Positions 57,541 to 64,000 of a stretch of 64,000 nt of DNA are shown piece by piece. Position 1 is the first letter of the stretch, and every line of letters starts with the position of its first letter. Source of the stretch: Rivularia sp. PCC 7116 (GTDB lineage Bacteria; Cyanobacteriota; Cyanobacteriia; Cyanobacteriales; Nostocaceae); NCBI RefSeq assembly GCF_000316665.1, contig NC_019678.1:2666001-2730000 (forward strand). The letters are read 5' to 3'. The notes under the pieces were generated by a model. That model was not told where the DNA came from. It did not search any database and worked only from the letters and a program-made list of their open reading frames with translations. A program made the translations under genes and the position numbers.

Positions 57541-58737
57541 ATGTCAGCAGATAAGGAAAGGGAGTTTCTTGAAAAAGCCCCCCCCAGGTGGCGATTAATT
57601 TTAGCAACTTCCATTGCTTTAGCTACAGCAATTATTAGTTTCTACAGCTACTTACGATTTCGTCCCAACGTTCAAAGTAAATCACCTACACCTGTAAATA
57701 CGTCTCCTGCCAGAGTCGCAATTACAGCTTTGGGACGTATTGAACCCGAAGGAATGGTAATTCAATTATCACCTCCTAATTCGATAAACGGTTCGCGGGT
57801 AGAAAAATTATTTGTCAGTCAAGGAAGCAAAGTAAAAACTGGACAAGTAGTAGCACTACTCGATGGTTACACGCGGGCTACAGTCAACATACAACAAGCT
57901 TTGGATCAAGTCAGAGTTGCTCAAGCTAAATTAGCCCAGATAGAAGCTGGAGCAAAAAGAGGCGATATTGATGCTCAACAAGCAATTATTGCTCGGTTAC
58001 AATCTCAGTTTCAAGGAGAAATTGCTACAGGAAATGCAACAATCGCCAGGTTACAAGCAGAATTAGATAATGCTCAAACCGAATACAATCGCTATCAAAA
58101 GTTATACCAACAGGGAGCAGTTTCCGCTTCTATCGCCGACAGTAAAAGTTTGCAGGTAAAAACTTTACAGCAGCAACTTAATGAAGCTCGGGCAACTTTA
58201 GATCGCAGCGTCAATACTTTACAAGACCAAATCAGAGAAGCTAAAGCTAAATTAAACAGCATTAAAGAAGTTCGTCCGCAAGATATTCAACTAGCCCAAG
58301 CTGAAGTTAAAAGTGCTACATCTGCTGTAGAGCAAGCTAAGGCAGAACAAGAATTAACTATTCTCAAATCTCCCATTACCGGCACAGTATTAAAAGTTAA
58401 TGCCAAACCGGGAGAAATGATTACCACTGAGGGATTAGTCGAAATAGGTAAAACCAATCAGATGTATGTGGTAGCAGAAGTTTATCAGACAGATATCCAG
58501 AAAGTACGTTTAGGTCAAAAAGCAACAGTTACCAGTACCGCATTACCTCGGGAAATAAAAGGAACCGTTAGCGAGATCGGATTACTAGTCGATAGACAAA
58601 AAATTCTGAATATAAATCCAGGAGCAGATACTGACAGAAGAATTGTGGAGGTAAAAATCCGTGTCGATGAACTAGAAGATAATAGATTAATTATGGGTTT
58701 AACAAATCTACAGGTAGATGTCGCCATTCAAATTTAA
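57541..58737 (+). CDS. hgdB: HgdB: DevB/HlyD-like membrane fusion protein
   Basis: A 398-residue membrane fusion protein. One N-terminal helix is at about 17-40 (LILATSIALATAIISFYSYL), then ALGRIEPEGMVIQLSPPNS, typical of DevB-like proteins. A long coiled-coil hairpin (about 110-260, rich in Gln/Ala/Lys) follows, and a lipoyl-like half VLKVNAKPGEMITTEGLVEIG. DevB/HgdB proteins link an ABC permease to an outer-membrane TolC-like channel, exporting heterocyst glycolipid. The ATG at 57541 is preferred; a TTG at 57514 would add nine residues. It is first in the plus arm, 200 bases before hgdC. Confidence 0.85.
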   Translation: MSADKEREFLEKAPPRWRLILATSIALATAIISFYSYLRFRPNVQSKSPTPVNTSPARVAITALGRIEPEGMVIQLSPPNSINGSRVEKLFVSQGSKVKTGQVVALLDGYTRATVNIQQALDQVRVAQAKLAQIEAGAKRGDIDAQQAIIARLQSQFQGEIATGNATIARLQAELDNAQTEYNRYQKLYQQGAVSASIADSKSLQVKTLQQQLNEARATLDRSVNTLQDQIREAKAKLNSIKEVRPQDIQLAQAEVKSATSAVEQAKAEQELTILKSPITGTVLKVNAKPGEMITTEGLVEIGKTNQMYVVAEVYQTDIQKVRLGQKATVTSTALPREIKGTVSEIGLLVDRQKILNINPGADTDRRIVEVKIRVDELEDNRLIMGLTNLQVDVAIQI

Positions 58738-58941
58738 GCAAAAATGAAAGTAGAAGGATGAATTGAAACATTGATATTTGTTAATGAATAATTGGGATAC
58801 TGCCTCTAAATAGATAGTAATCGAACCAGGAGCAGTAGTTATCATTTTTGTTTGCGGAATCTCGCTCTTGGAAACTACCTTCATCCTTCATACTTCCCAA
58901 GCTATATATTTCATTCATCCTGATTTTAATACTTAGCAATC

Positions 58942-60120
58942 ATGGCTTCAAAAACCCCTTTAGCATGGTTACAGCTAATCCGAAACAAATTTCGTTCTTT
59001 AGTAGCTGTAGCTGGTATCGCTTTCATTGTGATACTGATGTTTATGCAACTTGGATTTCAAGATGCTCTTTACAGCAGCGCAACTCAGGTACACCGAAGT
59101 TTACAAGGAGATTTATTTTTAGTTAGTTCTCAATATAAAGCCTTAACTGCGACTCAAAGCTTTTCTCGAACTCGTTTATATCAAGCTTTAGGGTTTGAAG
59201 GTGTAAAATCTGTTACTCCAATATATTTAGGATTTGCTAAATTTAAGAATCCCGATACTGGGGAAAAATACTCCATATACGTAATGGGTTTTGAACCTAG
59301 TAAACCCGTAATTAATTTACCTGGAATTCAGGAAAATATAAATAAGCTCAAAATATCTAACGTAGTTTTATTTGATAAAAATTCTCGACCAGAATTTGGA
59401 GATGTCGCTCTGAGATTTGAGCGGGGAAATACCCAACCAAGTATTGAAATATTTCCATTTGATTCACTAGCAGGATTAAGACTTAGAGTCGGTGGATTAT
59501 TTAATTTAGGTCCTTCCTTCGGCGTGGATGGTAATTTGATTGTTAGCGATACAACATTCCTACGAATATTTCAGAATGGCAGACCTACAGACAAAATAGA
59601 TGTAGGAGCAATAACCCTCAGAGAAGGAGTAAATGCTAAAAAAATTACTCAACAATTACGGGATAGTTTACCTGAAGATGTTCTAATATTTACCTACAAA
59701 GAATTTGTTAATTTTGAAAAAGAATATTGGGCAAATAGAACACCAATCGGTTTTATTTTAAATCTGATGCTAACAATGGGTTCTGTTGTTGGTATAGTTA
59801 TTGTTTATCAAATACTATTTAGCAATATTGCCAGTCAATTAGTAGCATACGCCACTTTAAAAGCCATAGGTTATGCCAATAATTATTTATTAAGAGTAGT
59901 TTTCAAACAGGCTTTCATTTTAGCAGTTCTTGGTTATATTCCAGGTTGGATTGTCTCAAAATATTTATATGAATTCGCAATGAAAGCAACGAAACTACCT
60001 ATAAATATGAGCTTCGACAATGCATTAATAGTGTTAATAGCAACAGCTTTAATGTGTATGACATCTGGTGCATTAACCATAAATCAACTGCGTTCGGCAG
60101 ACCCGGCAGATATTTTTTAG
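58942..60120 (+). CDS. hgdC: HgdC: DevC-like ABC transporter permease
   Basis: A 392-residue DevC/FtsX-type permease. It begins TPLAWLQLIRNKFRSLVAVAGIAFIVILM, with the first helix at about 18-38. A periplasmic domain (about 45-265) follows, then three helices near the C-terminus, ending with LTINQLRSADPADIF, the typical DevC tail. With HgdB it should move heterocyst glycolipids or related lipid. No DevA-like ATPase gene follows; the next gene is the HgdA-type epimerase, as reported for Anabaena hgdBCA. The ATPase must come from elsewhere. Confidence 0.87.
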   Translation: MASKTPLAWLQLIRNKFRSLVAVAGIAFIVILMFMQLGFQDALYSSATQVHRSLQGDLFLVSSQYKALTATQSFSRTRLYQALGFEGVKSVTPIYLGFAKFKNPDTGEKYSIYVMGFEPSKPVINLPGIQENINKLKISNVVLFDKNSRPEFGDVALRFERGNTQPSIEIFPFDSLAGLRLRVGGLFNLGPSFGVDGNLIVSDTTFLRIFQNGRPTDKIDVGAITLREGVNAKKITQQLRDSLPEDVLIFTYKEFVNFEKEYWANRTPIGFILNLMLTMGSVVGIVIVYQILFSNIASQLVAYATLKAIGYANNYLLRVVFKQAFILAVLGYIPGWIVSKYLYEFAMKATKLPINMSFDNALIVLIATALMCMTSGALTINQLRSADPADIF

Positions 60121-60200
60121 AGTTAGTTATTAGTTGTTAGTTATTAGTTGTTAATTGTTAATTGTTAGTTGCTAGTTGTTAGTTGCTAGTTGCTAGTAAT
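60121..60200. repeat. Short tandem heptamer tract (TTAGTTG)n
   Basis: TTAGTTG/TTAGTTA/CTAGTTG units follow the hgdC stop codon. A reading frame that joins them to the epimerase gene starts in the tract and is not the natural start. Confidence 0.8.
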
Positions 60201-60305
60201 TTTTATATTATTACCAATTTTCAATTACCCATTACCAATTACCTATTAACCATTCTATATTCCGTACTTTCTAATATATCAAACAAGTCTACAAGCGACA
60301 AAAAC

Positions 60306-61289
60306 ATGAACTTTGCAGATAAAACTTTACTGATTTCAGGAATTGGCGGATTTATTGGACTACGTGCAGCCGAAATAGCTATAGCTAAAGGCTTAAAAGT
60401 CCGTGGACTGGAAAAAGATGCAGAATTAGCTCAAAATGCTGAGAAATTAGGTGTTGAAATTATTAGCGGTAGTGTAACAGATTCATCTATAACTCAACGA
60501 GCTTGTCAAGATGTAGATATAGTTATACATACTGAAGAAGTTGCAAAAGAAGGAGGTTCCATAAAAGAATTTTCTCGTGTAAATATTGATGGAACTATCA
60601 ATATCGGTAAAGCTGCTCGTAATGCCGGTGTAAAAGATTTTGTGCATCTTTCTACTGCTTCAGTTTATGGGTTTGATTATCCCAACAATGTTACAGAAAA
60701 AGAAACACTTGTAAAAGAGAAAAATCCTTATTGTCAAACAAAAATAGAAGCAGAAAAAGCTCTACAGCAACTAAATAGTGCCCGAGATTTTGGTATTATT
60801 ATCATCCGTGCAGGAGATGTTTACGGGCCGGGTTCTATTCCTTGGACGGTAAGACCAATCTCATTTATGCAGCAAAAATTATTTGCTTATACTAATGAAG
60901 GAAAGGTCATCAATCATTTATACGTTGATAATTTAATTGATGCCATTTTTCTAGCGATAGAAAAAGAACAACATGGTGAAATATTCAATATCACTGATGG
61001 CAAAGAAACTTCCCCACAAGAATTTTTTACTCGTTTAGCAGAAGTTGCAGATTGTTCAGCCCCTTCTTCCTTAGGAAAAGAAGAAATTAGGGTATTTTTG
61101 AAATTGCGCTGTCAAGGACAAAAACTTCTACGCAAAAAACCGGATATATATCCTGAAGCTGTAGATTTTATGAGTCGTCCTTATACTTTTTCAATTGAAA
61201 AGGCACGTCGAATATTAGGCTATCAACCAGCTATTTCTTTAGATGAAGGAATGGCTCGCATCAAAGCATGGCTTAAAAATCAAAACTAA
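60306..61289 (+). CDS. hgdA: HgdA-type NAD-dependent epimerase (UDP-galactose 4-epimerase-like)
   Basis: An extended SDR of 327 residues starting at the ATG at 60306 (MNFADKTLLISGIGGFIGLR). The Gly-rich loop is GIGGFIG, STASVYGFDYP carries the active Ser, and the Tyr-x3-Lys is YCQTK. The C-terminal RAGDVYGPGSIP and NITDGKETSPQEFF are typical of sugar epimerases. HgdA of Anabaena is reported as a UDP-galactose 4-epimerase acting in heterocyst glycolipid composition. The position after hgdB and hgdC agrees. The first open frame extends into the upstream heptamer tract, which I exclude. Confidence 0.82.
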   Translation: MNFADKTLLISGIGGFIGLRAAEIAIAKGLKVRGLEKDAELAQNAEKLGVEIISGSVTDSSITQRACQDVDIVIHTEEVAKEGGSIKEFSRVNIDGTINIGKAARNAGVKDFVHLSTASVYGFDYPNNVTEKETLVKEKNPYCQTKIEAEKALQQLNSARDFGIIIIRAGDVYGPGSIPWTVRPISFMQQKLFAYTNEGKVINHLYVDNLIDAIFLAIEKEQHGEIFNITDGKETSPQEFFTRLAEVADCSAPSSLGKEEIRVFLKLRCQGQKLLRKKPDIYPEAVDFMSRPYTFSIEKARRILGYQPAISLDEGMARIKAWLKNQN

Positions 61290-61459
61290 TCTAGTAGTTC
61301 GCTAAGCCAACTTTGCGGGGAAAACCCGTGAAAATAAAAAGTTTCTTCTCCCCCTCTTCCCCTTCTTCCCCCTCTCCCCCTCCCTCACCCGGCAATGCAG
61401 GCTTCTTCGAGTACTAGGAGTTGGTAATTAGTAACAATTAACAATCAATAACTAAGCAA

Positions 61460-61927
61460 ATGAAAACAAATTTAATTTGTTGCTTGTTGCTTTCTGCTTT
61501 CTTCAGCTTTGGATTCGGTTTAAAAGCTAATGGAGCAGAAGATTCGGCAAATCTAACTATTTCAATCAAAGGTATCAAGAATCAAAAGGGTCAAGTTTGT
61601 TTGAGAATTTATGAAAATGAGCGTGGATTTCCTTTAGGTAATAACAGTAAATTCAAAAGCCAATGTATAAAAATTACTGGCAATTCGGTTAAACAAGAAT
61701 TTACAGGATTGAAAAAAGGAACTTATGCGATAGCGGTAATTGATGACCAAAATAATAACAATAAACTTGATAGAGATTTTTTGGGCATCCCTGAAGAAGG
61801 ATTTGGTATTTCTAATAACCCCACTGTCTCGATAAAAACAGGAGTTCCTAAATTTGAAAAGGCAAGTTTTTCACTAACAAGAAATCAAACTGTTGAGATT
61901 GTAATGAAATATTCTTTAGACCCTTAA
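61460..61927 (+). CDS. Secreted DUF2141-domain protein
   Basis: A 155-residue protein with a signal peptide (LICCLLLSAFFSFGFGLKANG-A). The DUF2141 domain follows: LTISIKGIKNQKGQVCLRIY, FTGLKKGTYAIAVIDDQNNN, KLDRDFLGIPEEGFGISNNP. It is an all-beta periplasmic or outer-membrane-associated protein of unknown role. It lies in the hgl plus arm between hgdA and the GT2 gene on the same strand. An envelope role is plausible from position only. Confidence 0.85.
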   Translation: MKTNLICCLLLSAFFSFGFGLKANGAEDSANLTISIKGIKNQKGQVCLRIYENERGFPLGNNSKFKSQCIKITGNSVKQEFTGLKKGTYAIAVIDDQNNNNKLDRDFLGIPEEGFGISNNPTVSIKTGVPKFEKASFSLTRNQTVEIVMKYSLDP

Positions 61928-61941
61928 ATTACACCTAAATT

Positions 61942-62283
61942 ATGGACAAACAAGCTTTAGGTATGGCGATTTTTATGGGGCTATATGTTCCATTATTTAC
62001 GGGAATTTCTGTGACTATTCACCGTTTAACGCAACAAACACCTCAAGAAAGTAAGAAAATAATTATTGTCCATCGTCAATTTAAAAACCAGTCTTTTGAC
62101 GATATCAACAAAAATTTAATTTTTAAGCTGGATGAATCCCATACTTCACTTTTTGCAAAAGATGCTTCGGAGATTAAAAAGCTAAAGTTTTATAAGTATT
62201 TACCTCCTGCTTATACAGAAGGCAATAACTTATTGCAAAATATAGACTTCAATAAAATTACAATCGATGAATCTTTGTTTTAG
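61942..62283 (+). CDS. HglT N-terminus-like truncated paralogue
   Basis: A 113-residue protein whose first 28 residues (MDKQALGMAIFMGLYVPLFT then GISVTIHRL) match 15 of 28 positions of the HglT-type gene at 63898 (AIATGLYAPFLTGVSVAVHQ). After that, the sequence (FYKYLPPAYTEGNNLLQN) loosely resembles the next segment of such glycosyltransferases and then stops. It is far too short for a GT-B enzyme, and no catalytic half follows, so it is a truncated copy or a decayed gene. It is 14 bases after the DUF2141 gene. Confidence 0.65.
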   Translation: MDKQALGMAIFMGLYVPLFTGISVTIHRLTQQTPQESKKIIIVHRQFKNQSFDDINKNLIFKLDESHTSLFAKDASEIKKLKFYKYLPPAYTEGNNLLQNIDFNKITIDESLF

Positions 62284-62597
62284 TCTGCAAATATCGCAAC
62301 AATAGCAACGGTGAATTTTAGATTTTTGATTTTGCCAAAGTGCGTGTCGAAGACAAAAATTGTGAGAAGAATATCTTTTTTTAGGTACCGTTTATTTTTT
62401 TCTTCAAACTTTTCAAGACAGATTTTAGATTATTTATATGTTGTCTTTCTTGTCTCTTGAATTCTTCAAAATTTAATTCTCCTTCTCTAATGCCGGGGTA
62501 AGCCAAATTATCCATCGAGAACAAACAGGAGAAGTAGGCAGTGTCTTTAAAATCTAAAACCTTACGGCTTATCTTAATTATGTAAAGGTTTCTAACA
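62284..62597. other. intergenic region, nothing firm
   Basis: About 310 bases between the truncated HglT-like gene and the GT2 gene. A minus-strand frame (62381-62515, MDNLAYPGIREGELNFEEFK...) has protein-like composition but no ribosome site, so I do not call it a gene. Confidence 0.35.
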
Positions 62598-63854
62598 ATG
62601 AAATTTTGGGCGATCGCACTGCTGCAAACTTTGCTAGGTTGGCTGTTTATCCAGATAGGTTTAACGCTTATCTTCATCTTTTACCTTTATTCAAATAAAG
62701 CTAATTCCCTCTGTGACAGCCAACTTCCTAAAACAGCAGTAATTTTATGCTTGCGGGGGGCAGATCCTTTTCTCCCCAACTGTATAAGAGCTTTATTAGA
62801 GCAAGACTATCCGCAATATGAATTAAAAATTATAGTTGATAGTCAGGAAGATCCAGCATGGCAAGTGGCTAACGATACTGTTGCTGAATCTAATGCTACA
62901 AATGTTCAAATCAGCCCTTTAAAAATAGCTAGTACTGTTTGTAGCTTAAAATGCAGTTCTTTAATACAGGCTGTTTCTGAGTTAGATAGCTCTTACAAAG
63001 TAGTTGCTTTAGTAGATGCCGATGCAGTAGTTCATCCTACTTGGTTGCGCGAATTAGTTTCGCCTTTAATGCACCCCAAAGTTGGAGCAACTACAGGTAA
63101 TCGCTGGTATCTATCCAAAGGCAAATATTGGGGCACTTTAATCAGGTACATATGGAATATATCGGCAGTAATACAGATGTATTTATACGGTATCTGTTGG
63201 GGAGGTACTTTAGCGATTAAAACACAAGTGATTCACGAAAGCCGAATACTTGAAAAATGGGCAAGAGCTTTAAGCGAAGATACGATGTTGAAAGCTATCC
63301 TCGCCGAGCATGATTTACAGGTTAAATTCGTGCCTTCTTTGTTAATTCTCAATCGCGAAGAATGTACTTTACCAAGCTTAAGTAACTGGATAAAACGTCA
63401 ACTATTGATTTCTAGGCTATATCATCCCCAATGGTGGTTGGTAGTAGTGGAAGCAATATTTTCTATTTTGTTACCAAGCGTAATCTTTGCGTTCATGTTG
63501 CTAAATTGTCTTTTAGGGAATTGGGACATTTCCGGACTTTTACTGACTTGCTACAGTCTCTATATATTCGCCTTACTGCTAATTACAATTGCTGTAGAAA
63601 TAGCAGTGAGAAAGGTCATAAACTATCGGTGGTTAATGCCAAACTTATCATTAACAACATTCATGAAAAATCTAATCGGAATCCCTTTAACACATTGGTT
63701 TTATGGATTTGCTTTAGTATCATCAATGTGGATATCAAAAGTATCTTGGCGTAACATTGTCTACCGTATAAAAAAGCCCTTTAATATTCAGCTAACCCAA
63801 TATAAACCTTATCAATCAGACAATCAACCAGTTGACGATAAAGTTTCTCTTTAG
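62598..63854 (+). CDS. Family 2 glycosyltransferase, ceramide-glucosyltransferase-like
   Basis: A 418-residue membrane glycosyltransferase. The N-terminal helix (about 5-30) is followed by PKTAVILCLRGADPFLPNCI, YELKIIVDSQEDPAW and the metal-binding DADAVVHPTWL. Then come WGGTLAIKTQV, ALSEDTMLKAIL (catalytic acid) and KRQLLISRLYHPQWW, a Q-x-x-R-W-like site. Three or four C-terminal helices follow. The family adds a sugar from UDP-sugar to a lipid or alcohol on the cytoplasmic face. It is in the hgl plus arm just before the HglT-type gene, so a role in heterocyst glycolipid head-group synthesis is likely, but not shown. Confidence 0.82.
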   Translation: MKFWAIALLQTLLGWLFIQIGLTLIFIFYLYSNKANSLCDSQLPKTAVILCLRGADPFLPNCIRALLEQDYPQYELKIIVDSQEDPAWQVANDTVAESNATNVQISPLKIASTVCSLKCSSLIQAVSELDSSYKVVALVDADAVVHPTWLRELVSPLMHPKVGATTGNRWYLSKGKYWGTLIRYIWNISAVIQMYLYGICWGGTLAIKTQVIHESRILEKWARALSEDTMLKAILAEHDLQVKFVPSLLILNREECTLPSLSNWIKRQLLISRLYHPQWWLVVVEAIFSILLPSVIFAFMLLNCLLGNWDISGLLLTCYSLYIFALLLITIAVEIAVRKVINYRWLMPNLSLTTFMKNLIGIPLTHWFYGFALVSSMWISKVSWRNIVYRIKKPFNIQLTQYKPYQSDNQPVDDKVSL

Positions 63855-63897
63855 AACGAGAAATAACTAGGTAGCCTCTCTTCAATTCTATTAAATC

Positions 63898-64000
63898 ATG
63901 TTAAAGCAACCCCTTCGCCTTGCAATCGCTACAGGATTATACGCTCCATTTTTAACTGGGGTTTCTGTTGCAGTACATCAACGAGTTAGATGGTTTTTGC
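63898..64000 (+). CDS. hglT: HglT-type glycosyltransferase, partial at window edge
   Basis: Only the first 34 codons are visible (MLKQPLRLAIATGLYAPFLT, then GVSVAVHQRVRWFL). This opening, with LYAPFLTGVSVAVHQRV, matches GT-B glycosyltransferases of heterocyst cyanobacteria such as HglT, which glucosylates the fatty alcohol. It follows the GT2 gene by 43 bases. The rest lies outside the window, so the assignment rests on the start and on the island context. Confidence 0.6.
   Translation, partial: MLKQPLRLAIATGLYAPFLTGVSVAVHQRVRWFL

Noticed and set aside
58848-59126. Plus-strand frame overlapping the start of hgdC in another phase
   Set aside because: It overlaps a clear DevC-like gene by most of its length and has no independent support.
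62381-62515. 44-residue minus-strand frame with protein-like composition
   Set aside because: No ribosome site and no known family; it is antisense within the hgl plus arm. It cannot be supported without conservation data.

Overview
The window looks like a filamentous, heterocyst-forming cyanobacterium (Nostocales, perhaps a Calothrix or Rivularia type). The evidence is a complete-looking heterocyst glycolipid (hgl/hgd) island, AT-rich DNA with scattered HIP1 sites (GCGATCGC), tracts of short tandem heptamer repeats, many MITE-like hairpin elements, Uma2 nuclease genes and a PEP-CTERM protein. No rRNA, tRNA or CRISPR array was seen.

Region 1 (about 0.2-21.4 kb) is a surface polysaccharide locus, mostly on the minus strand. 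A CapD/PglF-type dehydratase, a DegT aminotransferase (PglE-like), a NeuD/PglD-type acetyltransferase and a glycosyltransferase fused to a PglC-type phosphoglycosyl transferase together look like synthesis of a bacillosamine-like sugar and its transfer to a lipid carrier. They are followed by a UDP-glucuronate epimerase, two GT4 glycosyltransferases, a Wzy-like polymerase, a Wzx-like flippase and, on the plus strand, a Wzc-type tyrosine autokinase. Two toxin-antitoxin pairs (HigBA-like and VapBC-like), a Uma2 gene flanked by a gene and its broken copy, and nested MITEs lie in between.

Region 2 (about 21.5-36.3 kb) is accessory and metabolic. It holds a VapC remnant, a Uma2 gene, a DUF2459 protein, a xanthine dehydrogenase-type molybdoenzyme (separate FAD subunit; FeS and Mo subunits fused) with an AllA-like ureidoglycolate lyase (purine breakdown), a DoxX protein, a PEP-CTERM protein, several truncated genes, and a decayed RHS polymorphic toxin. 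The toxin tip carries a JAMM/JAB metalloprotease motif and is followed by a candidate immunity gene. Its upstream part is fused to an IS transposase fragment.

Region 3 (about 36.4-64 kb) is the heterocyst glycolipid island in two divergent arms. The minus arm encodes a PUFA-synthase-like polyketide machine: HglE (KS-AT-ACP-ACP-pseudoKR), HglD (KR-DH), HglC (KS-CLF-AT), a PfaD-type enoyl reductase (HglA) and HglB/HetM (ACP-thioester reductase), which together would make the long-chain polyhydroxy fatty alcohol. The plus arm encodes HgdB and HgdC (DevB/DevC-like export parts with no ATPase gene beside them), the HgdA-type epimerase, a DUF2141 protein, a family 2 glycosyltransferase and, cut by the window edge, the HglT-type glycosyltransferase, which would add the sugar head group and export the lipid to the heterocyst envelope. 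A ParB-methyltransferase-like fusion sits between the arms.
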